Origin: Firmicutes bacterium ASF500
Lineage (GTDB): Bacteria > Bacillota > Clostridia > Oscillospirales > Oscillospiraceae
Length of the DNA: 64,000 nucleotides
Assembly (NCBI GenBank): GCA_000492175.2
Contig: CP097573.1
Coordinates: 1,736,001 to 1,800,000, forward strand
Direction: 5' to 3'
In this document: piece after piece, positions 40,930 to 48,284 of the stretch
Numbering within the stretch: the stretch's first letter is position 1
How the letters are laid out: every line of letters starts with the position of its first letter
The notes under the pieces: model-generated
Told to the model about the DNA's origin: nothing
Databases searched by the model: none
The model's input: only the letters and a program-made list of their open reading frames with translations
Translations under genes and position numbers: made by a program

Positions 40930-41745
40930 TCAGTCACCGTCTGCGGCGGCGACAGCTCCCTCGGGGAGGGAGCCCTCGAACTCATTGCTTGGCATCGCCC
41001 GCCACAGGGCAAGGCTGTAGGGGTGGGTCAGCCCCTCGCCGGTCTGGAAGCGGCGGGCGGGGACCTCATCCACTGTCCGCCCCTCCCGGAGCACCACGAT
41101 CTTGTGGGCCGCGGCCCGGGCCAGACCCAGGTCGTGGGTGATGAAGAGGACCCCGGCTCCCTCCCCGGCCAGCTCCCGGAAGTGGCCCAGCACCCGCCCG
41201 GCGGACTTGGCGTCCAGGCCTGGGGTGGGCTCGTCGGCAATGATGAGCCAGGGTGACTCCATCACGGCGCAGGCGATGAGCACCCGCCGGGCCATCCCCC
41301 CGGACAGCTGGAAGGGGTACAGCTCCTCGGTCTCCGGCCCCAGGCCATAGCGCTCCAGCACCTGACGGCACCGGGCCCGGGCGGCGGGGCTGTTCTCCCC
41401 CCGGCGGACCTGGGGTCCCACCTTCATCATGGGGTCCAGGTAGGTGACCCCCTGGGGGATGAGGGCGATCTCCCTCCCACGCAGGGCCTCCGCCCGTTCC
41501 CGGGTGAGGGGGGCTCCGCCGTAGCGGATGGTCCCCGAAACCTGGGCGTTCCGGGGGAGTATGTGGAGAATGGCGTGGGCCAGCAGGCTCTTGCCCGCTC
41601 CGCTCTCCCCCACCACCGCCAGCACCTGCCCCGGCTCCACCGCCAGAGACAGCCCCCGGAGGGCGGACAGCGGCCTCCGGGACAGCCCCCGGCCATAGCG
41701 GGCAAAGCTGACCCACAGATTTTCTACCGATAAAATGGGCTCCAT
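40930..41745 (-). CDS. Nik/Opp-type ABC transporter ATP-binding protein (first ATPase)
   Basis: A 271-residue ATPase of the DppD/NikD type. Walker A VGESGAGKSLLAHAIL, the Q-loop IPQGVTYLDPMMKVG, the signature QLSGGMARRVLIACAVM (an unusual MARR in place of the common QRQR), and Walker B WLIIADEPTPGLD are present, with the switch ITHDLG. After it the C terminus is short. It lies 10 bases after the permease gene. With the second ATPase it would form the heterodimeric motor. Confidence 0.9.
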   Translation of the reverse strand: MEPILSVENLWVSFARYGRGLSRRPLSALRGLSLAVEPGQVLAVVGESGAGKSLLAHAILHILPRNAQVSGTIRYGGAPLTRERAEALRGREIALIPQGVTYLDPMMKVGPQVRRGENSPAARARCRQVLERYGLGPETEELYPFQLSGGMARRVLIACAVMESPWLIIADEPTPGLDAKSAGRVLGHFRELAGEGAGVLFITHDLGLARAAAHKIVVLREGRTVDEVPARRFQTGEGLTHPYSLALWRAMPSNEFEGSLPEGAVAAADGD

Positions 41746-41755
41746 CGTCCGCCTC

Positions 41756-42568
41756 CTATTCCTGCGCGCTGGCGGGGGCCAGAAGCAGCCGCAGCCGCTC
41801 CCCCGCCAGGGCGAAGAGGGATACCGTCGCCGCCAGGGCCAGCCCGGGGAACAGGGCCAGCCACCACCGCCCGGTGGTGAGATAGGCCATGCTCTCCGAA
41901 AGAATCACTCCGATAGCCGGCTCCTCCGGCGGCAGGCCGAAGCCCAGAAAGGTGACGCTGGCCTCGTGGAGGATGGCGTGGGGGAACTGGAGGATCAGCC
42001 CCGCCAGCAGCTGGGGCAGCAGATGGGGCACAATGTGGCCGGTCAGAACGCGCCCCCACGGGACCCCCATCCGCCGGGCCATCTGGAGATAGGGTGCCTG
42101 CCTCAGCTGGAGCGCCTCCCCCCGGAGCACCCGGGCCAGGGCGGGCCAGTGGCTCAGCGCCACCCCCAGGGTCACCCCCCAGAAGCCCCGACCGCAGGCC
42201 AGGGAGATGAGGATGATGAGCAGAATATGGGGCACCCCCATCACCAGGTCGATGAGCCAGGAAATGGCGCTGTCCACCCACCCCCCAAGGGCGGCGGAGG
42301 CCGTCCCCAGGGCCAGGGCGGCGGCGGCGCTGACGGCGGAGGTGAGCAGTCCCAGCCGGATGCTGAGGGACAGTCCGGCCAGGGTGCGCCCCAGCATATC
42401 CCGGCCCAGCCAGTCGGTGCCGAAGGGGTGGGCCGGGCAGGGGGGGAGGTTTTTTTGAGAAAAATCGGCGGCGGCGTCCGGCAGGAGGGCCCCGGCCAGC
42501 GTCACGGCGCACAGCGCCCCCCCGGCCAGGAGAAGCAGCAGGAGGGTGCTTTGACGGCGGTTTTTCAC
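41756..42568 (-). CDS. Nik/Opp-type ABC transporter permease (NikC/DppC-like)
   Basis: A 270-residue membrane permease with about six segments. The N-terminal HPFGTDWLGRDMLGRTLAGLSLSIRLG is the hallmark of the OppC/NikC subfamily, and the ATPase-docking loop is QMARRMGVPWGRVLTGHIVPHLLP. It overlaps the NikB-like gene by 4 bases (ATGA). Together the two form the membrane pore. Nickel specificity is not readable from the sequence and is inferred from the lar neighbours. Confidence 0.9.
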   Translation of the reverse strand: MKNRRQSTLLLLLLAGGALCAVTLAGALLPDAAADFSQKNLPPCPAHPFGTDWLGRDMLGRTLAGLSLSIRLGLLTSAVSAAAALALGTASAALGGWVDSAISWLIDLVMGVPHILLIILISLACGRGFWGVTLGVALSHWPALARVLRGEALQLRQAPYLQMARRMGVPWGRVLTGHIVPHLLPQLLAGLILQFPHAILHEASVTFLGFGLPPEEPAIGVILSESMAYLTTGRWWLALFPGLALAATVSLFALAGERLRLLLAPASAQE

Positions 42569-43551
42569 TGGGCGGCCGCCCCCTTCCGAATGCGGGGGTC
42601 GATGACGCCGTAGAGCAGGTCGGCGGTGAGACTGCCCCCGAAAACCAGGGCGGCGGTGACCACCGTGATGCCCAGCAGAAGGGGCATGTCGCTGCCCAGT
42701 CCGGCGCTGACCGCCGCCTGACCCAGGCCGGGGTAGGAGAACACCTGCTCCACCAGCACCGACCCGCCCACAATCTCCCCGATGGAGGCGAATTGCAGGG
42801 TGAGGGCGGGCAAGGCCACGTTGCGCAGAACGTGGCGGCGGAGGATACGCCCCTCCCCCCGGGCCCGGGCGAAGAGGATGTAGTCACTGTCCAGCACGTC
42901 CGCCGCCTTCTCCCGGGTGTGGAGGGCGATGTGCGCCGCCCCGGTGAGGGACAGAGTGAGAGCGGGCAGAACGGCGTGGCGCAGACGCTGGACCAGGGTG
43001 ACGGACGCCGCCTCCGTCCCGATGGGGACAGCCATCCCGATGGGCAGCACCCTCAGCCACACGGCAAAGATCATGAGCAGCAGCAGGGCCAGCCAGAAAG
43101 CGGGGGTGCTGGAGACTGCCAGGCAGCAGCCCCGAACCAGCCTGTCAGGCCACCGGCCCCGGCTGGCCCCGGCCAGCAGTCCCAGCCCCAGCCCCAGCGC
43201 CCCGGACATCAGCCACGCGAACACCAGCACGCCAAGGGAGGCGGACAGCCGCTGTCCGATGACCTCCGCCACCGGGCGGCGGTAGAGCAGGGAGGTCCCC
43301 AAATCCCCCCGGAGGGCGCCTCCGAGCCAGCTCAAATACCGCTCCGCCGCCGGGGTATCCGCCCCCCAATATGCCTCCAGCCTCGCCACCTGCTCCGGCG
43401 ACATGGACCCCAGCGCCGCCTGACCCACGTTGGTCTGGAGAGGGTCCAGAGGCGAGGCGTCCATGAGCAGAAAGGCCGTCAGGCTCACCCCCAGAAGGAG
43501 GAGGGCCATGCGGACCAGCTTTTTGGCGGTGAATTTTAATCGGTGTCTCAT
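42565..43551 (-). CDS. Nik/Opp-type ABC transporter permease (NikB/DppB-like)
   Basis: A 328-residue permease. The N terminus KKLVRMALLLLGVSLTAFLLMDASPLDPL is the typical OppB/NikB opening segment; YLSWLGGALRGDLGTSLLYRRPVAEVI and the loop DYILFARARGEGRILRRHVLRNVALPAL (EAA-type) follow. Normal length. Located between the solute-binding protein gene, from which a family B repeat separates it, and the second permease gene, which it overlaps. Confidence 0.92.
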   Translation of the reverse strand: MRHRLKFTAKKLVRMALLLLGVSLTAFLLMDASPLDPLQTNVGQAALGSMSPEQVARLEAYWGADTPAAERYLSWLGGALRGDLGTSLLYRRPVAEVIGQRLSASLGVLVFAWLMSGALGLGLGLLAGASRGRWPDRLVRGCCLAVSSTPAFWLALLLLMIFAVWLRVLPIGMAVPIGTEAASVTLVQRLRHAVLPALTLSLTGAAHIALHTREKAADVLDSDYILFARARGEGRILRRHVLRNVALPALTLQFASIGEIVGGSVLVEQVFSYPGLGQAAVSAGLGSDMPLLLGITVVTAALVFGGSLTADLLYGVIDPRIRKGAAAQ

Positions 43552-43566
43552 TGATAACCTCCGGCC

Positions 43567-43649
43567 TGTAGGGCGGGACGACTCGGCCCGCCGTCCACGG
43601 AGAATGTGTGCCCTCGGGGGACGGCGCGCCGGGGTCGTCGCGCCCTACA
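43567..43649. repeat. Palindromic repeat, family B, between binding-protein and permease genes
   Basis: Starts TGTAGGGCGGGACGACTCGG and ends GGGGTCGTCGCGCCCTACAC. The stop codon of the binding protein (TAG, 43645–43647) is part of its end. Confidence 0.85.
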
Positions 43650-45210
43650 CATCCCATTCCCACCGGTCCACGTTGTTGACGATGGACCAGCCGTGGCCGT
43701 GGGGGTGTATTTTCTGTTCGGCCACCTGGAGGCCGTCCCGGACCCAGTACAGGTGGTCCACGTTCACCAGCCACACCCAGGGGGCATCCTTGGCGATCTC
43801 CTCCTGAGCCGCCTGCCACAGGGCGTAGGACTCCTCCAGATCGGTGCAGGCCAGGGCGGCGTCCATCAGCTCGTCTGCCCGTTCGTTGGAATAGGGGGAG
43901 TAGAGAGCGCTGTCCGAGCCGGGGGCGGTGTGATAGATGTTGTACAGCTCCATGGGGGTGTGGGCCCCCCAGCCCCAGACCAGAGGGTTGCTGAGAGCGT
44001 CGGTATAGGCGGTGTCCCAGCCCACGCCCTTGATGTCTGTCTCAATGCCCAGCTCCTTGAGCTGGTTGGCCAGCTCAGCGGCCAGCCCCTGTCGCACCGA
44101 GTCCCCGGCGGCGTAGTAGATGGTCAGCGCGGCCCGGACCCCGTCCTTCTCCCGAACGCCGTCCGGCCCGGCCAGCCAGCCCGCCCCGGCCAGCAGTTCA
44201 GCGGCCTTCGCCCGGTCGTGCTCTATCTCATTCACAGGGCTGTACCAGGGCATTCCGTCGCACACGCTGTAGGCGGGGGTGCCATAACCGTTGAGCACAT
44301 GGTCGATCATCGCCTGACGGTCCACACCCATGTTGATGGCCTGACGGACCATGATGCTGTCGCCGGTGAACACGGTTCCGGTCAGTACAGCGGAGGGCGA
44401 GGCGAAAACGGCGGGCAGGTTGACCCCCCGGTTGTCCACACTCTTGACGGACAGCAGGGAGAAGCCGTCCACGGCCTGGCTGGCGTAGGGGGCGGAGGTG
44501 TAGGCCAGGTCGGCCTGGCCCGCCTGGACGGCCAGAAAGGCGGCGTCCTCCTCCATGAACAGGATGGTCACCCGCTTCATTTTGGGCTTTTCTCCATAAT
44601 AGTCCGGGTTGGCCTCCAGAATGATCTGCTGGCCCCGGTCCCACTGCTTCAGGATGTACCGCCCGGAGCCGATGGGACTGCTCCCGTAGCTGGCCGGGTC
44701 ATAGGCGTGCTCCGGCACGATGCCCACCACGGCCATGGTGTAGGGCCAGATGGAGAAGGGGGTCTTCATGTGAAAAACCACCGTGGCCTCGTCCGCCGCC
44801 TCGGCGTAGTCCAGCATGGTGAAATCGTTCACCGAGCTGGCGGTCTTGGCCGTGTTATAGGTGAAGGCCACGTCGGAGGCGGTGAGGGGCTCCCCGTCGG
44901 TGAACCTTACGCCCTCCCGAATGGTGACCGTCCATGTGAGACCGTCCTCACTGACGCTCATATCTGTAGCCAGGTCGTAACCGATGGTCAGGTCGGGGTT
45001 GGTCACCGTCAGGGTGGACTGAATCAGCGGCTCATGGACGTGCTCCCCCGCCCCCCAGCCGAAGGCCGGGTCGAACCCCGCCTCCGGCTCGGAGGTAGGC
45101 CCCATGACCACGGTGACGCCGGCTCGGTCCCGAACCACCTCACCCGCCGGAGCGGCCTGACAGCCAGTCAGGAAGGTGAGGGCCAGGAGGATGGCGATGA
45201 TTTTTTTCAT
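43645..45210 (-). CDS. Extracellular solute-binding lipoprotein (NikA/DppA family), probable nickel binder
   Basis: A 521-residue binding protein of ABC family 5. The lipobox is FLTGC (Cys17), giving a membrane-anchored lipoprotein. The family block IREGVRFTDGEPLTASDVAFTYNTA and the later RQAINMGVDRQAMIDHVLNGYGTPA are clear. The C terminus has HPHGHGW and other His residues that could take part in metal binding, though E. coli NikA binds nickel through chelators and one His. Peptide specificity is an alternative; position directly behind larC favours nickel. The stop codon lies in a family B repeat. Confidence 0.88.
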   Translation of the reverse strand: MKKIIAILLALTFLTGCQAAPAGEVVRDRAGVTVVMGPTSEPEAGFDPAFGWGAGEHVHEPLIQSTLTVTNPDLTIGYDLATDMSVSEDGLTWTVTIREGVRFTDGEPLTASDVAFTYNTAKTASSVNDFTMLDYAEAADEATVVFHMKTPFSIWPYTMAVVGIVPEHAYDPASYGSSPIGSGRYILKQWDRGQQIILEANPDYYGEKPKMKRVTILFMEEDAAFLAVQAGQADLAYTSAPYASQAVDGFSLLSVKSVDNRGVNLPAVFASPSAVLTGTVFTGDSIMVRQAINMGVDRQAMIDHVLNGYGTPAYSVCDGMPWYSPVNEIEHDRAKAAELLAGAGWLAGPDGVREKDGVRAALTIYYAAGDSVRQGLAAELANQLKELGIETDIKGVGWDTAYTDALSNPLVWGWGAHTPMELYNIYHTAPGSDSALYSPYSNERADELMDAALACTDLEESYALWQAAQEEIAKDAPWVWLVNVDHLYWVRDGLQVAEQKIHPHGHGWSIVNNVDRWEWDV

Positions 45211-45227
45211 AGGATCTCCTTCCTGTA

Positions 45228-45358
45228 TGTAGGGGCGGATATCATCCGCCCGTTATCACAGGTCTGGTATTGCCGTGTAGGGCGGGACGACCCGGCCCGC
45301 CGTGTTTGACCCTGCACGGGCCCTGGAGGACGGCGCGCCGGGGTCGTCGCGCCCTACA
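45228..45358. repeat. Family A half unit followed by a complete family B unit
   Basis: 45228–45252 is the left arm of family A (TGTAGGGGCGGATATCATCC). 45276–45358 is family B (TGTAGGGCGGGACGACCCGG to GGGGTCGTCGCGCCCTACAG). The B end supplies the TAG stop of larC (45354–45356). Both lie between larC and the binding-protein gene inside the operon. Confidence 0.82.
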
Positions 45359-46577
45359 GGGCGTTCATCGCCGCCCGGTACACCGTCTCATAGGGCAGGC
45401 CGTGCTCCCGAGCCAGGGCGGCCACGTCCTCAAATTCCGGTTTGACGTGGGTGACGCCGAAGCCCCCGGCGGTTTTCACCCGCACCGGGCCCCACTGGGT
45501 CTGCACCTGGGTATGCTCGGGCTTGAGGAAATATTTCATCGACAGGCGGGAACGCAGGCCGTTTGTGGTGGTGTGGGCGAATATCTGCCGGATGATATCG
45601 TTCTCCTGCTCGGGGTCGCACAGCACGGTGAGCACCCAGCCGGGCCGGCCCTTTTTCATGGTGCCGGGGGTGGTGTAGGCGTCCAGCGCCCCCGCGTCCA
45701 GCAGACGCTGGCAGGCGAAAGCCAGGGCCTCAGGGGTCATGTCGTCGATGTTGCACACCAGTTCGACGATATCCCCCGATTCCCGGGGCTCCTCCTCCCC
45801 CCAAAAGGCCCGGACGCAGTTGGCCCGCTCGAACTCCTTGGTCCCAACGCCGTAGCCGATTTTTTCCACGTCCATCTCGCCCATGGGGCCGAAGAACTGG
45901 ACAAAGGTTTTCAAAAGCGCCGCCCCGGTGGGGGTACACAGCTCCCCCTGGACCTCCCCGCCGTAGATGGGGATTCCCGTCAGCAGGTTGGCGGTGGCGG
46001 GGGCGGGGACGGGCATAACGCCGTGAGCGCAGCGTACCGTCCCGCTGCCCACGTGGACGGGAGAGGCAGTCACCAGGTCGGGGGCCAGCAGGTGGAGGGC
46101 ATAGCACACGCCAACCACGTCGGCCACCGCGTCCAGCGCCCCCACCTCGTGGAAATGGACATCCCCCACCGCGCACCCGTGGGCCTGGGCCTCCGCCTGA
46201 GCGATGGCGTCGTAGACCTTACGGGCGCGGTCCCGCACGCCCTGGGGCAGGGACAGCCCGTCGATGATCTCCCCGATGTGCCCCGGCGTGGCGTGGTGGT
46301 GATGGTGGTGGTGTTCATGGTGGCACCCGTCATGATGGTCGTGGTCGTGATGGTCGTGCTCGTGCTCCTCATGGCCGTGGACAGTCACCTTCATATGGGT
46401 GCCCGCAATTCCGCTGGTCTTGGCCGCCACGGGGGCGACCTCCACCCCGGGCAGTCCCAGACCGTTCATGGCGTCCAAAAAGGTTTTCTTCTGCTCCTCG
46501 TCCAGCAGCTCATAGAGCGCGGCCATGAGCATATCCCCCGCTGCACCCATATGGCATTCCAGATAAAGCGTTTTCAT
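45354..46577 (-). CDS. larC: Nickel pincer cofactor biosynthesis protein LarC (nickel insertase)
   Basis: A 407-residue cyclometallase that inserts nickel into the pyridinium-dithiocarboxylate nucleotide, using CTP, to finish the nickel-pincer cofactor of lactate racemase and related enzymes. The start MKTLYLECHMGAAGDMLMAAL, the FHEVGALDAVADVVG and the C-terminal GRPGWVLTVLCDP…RLSMKYFL are family marks. Residues 67–100 are extremely His-rich (HDHHDHDHHDGCHHEHHHHHHH), a nickel store or delivery loop. Unlike L. plantarum, where larC needs a ribosomal frameshift, it is one continuous frame. Overlaps larB by 4 bases. Confidence 0.95.
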   Translation of the reverse strand: MKTLYLECHMGAAGDMLMAALYELLDEEQKKTFLDAMNGLGLPGVEVAPVAAKTSGIAGTHMKVTVHGHEEHEHDHHDHDHHDGCHHEHHHHHHHATPGHIGEIIDGLSLPQGVRDRARKVYDAIAQAEAQAHGCAVGDVHFHEVGALDAVADVVGVCYALHLLAPDLVTASPVHVGSGTVRCAHGVMPVPAPATANLLTGIPIYGGEVQGELCTPTGAALLKTFVQFFGPMGEMDVEKIGYGVGTKEFERANCVRAFWGEEEPRESGDIVELVCNIDDMTPEALAFACQRLLDAGALDAYTTPGTMKKGRPGWVLTVLCDPEQENDIIRQIFAHTTTNGLRSRLSMKYFLKPEHTQVQTQWGPVRVKTAGGFGVTHVKPEFEDVAALAREHGLPYETVYRAAMNAL

Positions 46578-47332
46578 TCCAATCCCTCCATTTGGTTTAT
46601 CATACTGGCTAAATATCCGGCTCCGAAGCCGTTGTCGATGTTGACCACACTGCACCCGGAGGCGCAGGAGTTGAGCATAGCCAGCAGGGCGGACAGCCCG
46701 CCGAAGCTGGCCCCGTAGCCCACGCTGGTGGGGACGGCGACGACGGGGCAGTCCACCAGCCCGCCGATGACTGAGGCCAGCGCCCCCTCCATCCCGGCCG
46801 CGGCCACCACGCACCGGGCGTCCATCAGGGGCTCCAGGTTGGCTAAAAGCCGGTGGAGGCCCGCCACCCCCACGTCGTACAGCCGGGTGACCCTGTTGCC
46901 CAGCACCTCAGCGGTGAGGGCGGCCTCCTCGGCCACGGGCATGTCGCTGGTGCCGCCGGTGGCCACCACGATATGGCCCAGAGCGTTCCGCTCCCCGGGG
47001 AAGGCCACGGCCAGCCGGGGGATAGGGTGGTAGTCCAGGGGGACGGTCTTTGAAACCGCCTCCGCCGCCTCCGGGCCGACGCGGGTGATGAGGATGTTCT
47101 GACAACCCCGCTCCCCCATGGCGGCGGCGATGCCGGCGATCTGCTCCGGGGTCTTGCCCGCCCCGTAGATGACCTCCGCCGCCCCCTGGCGCACCCCCCG
47201 GTGCAGGTCCACCTTGGCATAGCCCAGGTCCTCAAAGGGCTGGCGCTTGAGCTGGGACAGGGCCTCCTCCGGGGGGATGGCCTCCTCCGCTACCTGGCGC
47301 AGCAGCTGTAAAATATCGTGCCGGTTGTCCAT
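46574..47332 (-). CDS. larB: Nickel pincer cofactor biosynthesis protein LarB
   Basis: A 252-residue enzyme that carboxylates and hydrolyses nicotinic acid adenine dinucleotide to pyridinium-3,5-biscarboxylic acid mononucleotide, the first step of the cofactor pathway. The N-terminal LGYAKVDLHRGVRQGAAEVIYGAGKTPEQ and the AIR-carboxylase-like core with ATGGTSDMPVAEEAALTAEVLG, AAGMEGALASVIGGLVDCPVVAVPTSVGYGASFGGLSALLAMLNSCASG fit. The C-terminal SCASG…VNIDNGFGAGYLA is typical. It lies between larE and larC in one transcript. Confidence 0.95.
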   Translation of the reverse strand: MDNRHDILQLLRQVAEEAIPPEEALSQLKRQPFEDLGYAKVDLHRGVRQGAAEVIYGAGKTPEQIAGIAAAMGERGCQNILITRVGPEAAEAVSKTVPLDYHPIPRLAVAFPGERNALGHIVVATGGTSDMPVAEEAALTAEVLGNRVTRLYDVGVAGLHRLLANLEPLMDARCVVAAAGMEGALASVIGGLVDCPVVAVPTSVGYGASFGGLSALLAMLNSCASGCSVVNIDNGFGAGYLASMINQMEGLE

Positions 47333-47342
47333 AAAAGCCTCC

Positions 47343-48098
47343 TCAATCGACGGGAACTCTGGGCCGCAGGTCCAGGGTGATTTCTGAAAACAGAGGGGAT
47401 AACGCGGCCAAAATATCCTCTCTGGAATTAAGCGCCAGGGGCATCTGTCCCTCCAGCGCCTGCATCTTGCAGCCGCCGGGGGTCAGGCGCAAGCGGAAGT
47501 CCCGAAAGCCCAGGCGGGCGAGGGCCTCCTCCCCCCGCTCCACCCGCTCCAGGTCCTCACGGGTGATGGCCCGCCCTGTGGGGACCCGGGTGGCGAGACA
47601 GGCGTAGGAGGGCTTGTCCCAGGTGAACAGCCCCGCCTGCCTGGACAGTGCCCGGATGTGCTCCTTGGTCAGCCCGCACTCCCGCAGGGGGGAGCGGACC
47701 TCCAGCTCGGACAGCGCCCGCATACCGGGGCGGTCCCCGGCCTCATCCGAGGCGTTGGTACCGTCCAGAAGGAGGGAAAAGCCCTCTGAGGCCGCGTACT
47801 CTTTCAGCGCGGAGAACAGCCGCCTCTTGCAGTGGTAGCAGCGATCAGGCGGGTTAGAGGTCACCGCCTCATCGGAGAGGATGTCAACCTCAAGGACGGT
47901 CAGGTCTACCCCCAGCTGGCCGCACAGACGGCGGGCATCCTCCAGCTCAAACCGGGGCTGAAAGGGGGTCTTGACGAAGCAGGGCCGCACCTCGGCCCCC
48001 GCCCGGAGGCCCGCCCACAGGAGAAAGGCGGAGTCCACCCCCCCGGAAAAGGCCAGGGCACAGCGGGGATTCTGTTGAAAAAATTGCTCCAGCGTCAC
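47343..48098 (-). CDS. larE: ATP-dependent sulfur transferase LarE
   Basis: A 251-residue PP-loop enzyme that activates the carboxylates of the LarB product by adenylation and replaces oxygen with sulfur. The PP-loop SGGVDS is at 18–23. Cys87 and Cys90 (RCYHCK) and Cys167 (YACLATR) are present; with three such cysteines the enzyme may bind an iron-sulfur cluster for catalytic sulfur transfer rather than sacrifice one cysteine as in L. plantarum. GTG start with GGAGGGATGATTT ahead. It is the first gene after the attenuator leader, so it sees the regulated transcript first. Confidence 0.93.
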   Translation of the reverse strand: MTLEQFFQQNPRCALAFSGGVDSAFLLWAGLRAGAEVRPCFVKTPFQPRFELEDARRLCGQLGVDLTVLEVDILSDEAVTSNPPDRCYHCKRRLFSALKEYAASEGFSLLLDGTNASDEAGDRPGMRALSELEVRSPLRECGLTKEHIRALSRQAGLFTWDKPSYACLATRVPTGRAITREDLERVERGEEALARLGFRDFRLRLTPGGCKMQALEGQMPLALNSREDILAALSPLFSEITLDLRPRVPVD

Positions 48099-48118
48099 AA
48101 ATCATCCCTCCACAGGAC

Positions 48119-48150
48119 AAAAAGAAGGCATACCGGTAGGGTATGCCTTC
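48119..48150 (-). terminator. Attenuator-type terminator directly ahead of larE
   Basis: On the minus strand GAAGGCATACC and GGTATGCCTTC make a perfect 11-bp stem with a 5-base loop, followed by TTTTT. It sits 21 bases before the larE start and after the promoter, so it must act within the operon's own leader. Confidence 0.9.
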
Positions 48151-48233
48151 TGGCAAGCTCCGGACTTCTGTCCCGGAGCGGATCAAGCTTGGGTTTCATT
48201 TGGCCTTCTGGCCTAAGCGCGGCTTCCTGCCGC
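48144..48233 (-). promoter_or_regulatory. Structured leader RNA of the lar–nik operon with three AGAA-loop hairpins
   Basis: The untranslated leader reads three small palindromes with the same loop: GGCC-AGAA-GGCC (48202–48213), GGAC-AGAA-GTCC within a longer GCTCCG stem (48157–48179), and TGCC-AGAA-GGCA (48144–48155). The third shares bases with the 5' arm of the terminator, so the two cannot form at once. This is the layout of a riboswitch or protein-dependent antiterminator. It matches no riboswitch class that I can name. Confidence 0.7.
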
Positions 48234-48239
48234 AGGGAG

Positions 48240-48269
48240 AGTATACCAAATGGAGGGCCTGCCTGTCAA
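48240..48269 (-). promoter_or_regulatory. Promoter of the lar–nik operon
   Basis: On the minus strand TTGACA (48264–48269), 18-base spacer, TATACT (48240–48245). Transcription would begin near 48233, giving a leader of about 115 bases before the terminator. Confidence 0.8.
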
Positions 48270-48284
48270 TATCTCTTTTTCCGC

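Noticed and set aside
45354..46814. An N-terminal extension of larC by about 79 codons
   Set aside because: The extension is antisense-like Arg/Gly-rich sequence lying inside larB; the MKTLYLECHMGAAGDM start is the family start.
48119..48233. Naming the larE leader a NiCo riboswitch
   Set aside because: The operon context would suit it, but I could not match the conserved four-way-junction core; the visible AGAA hairpins follow another layout.
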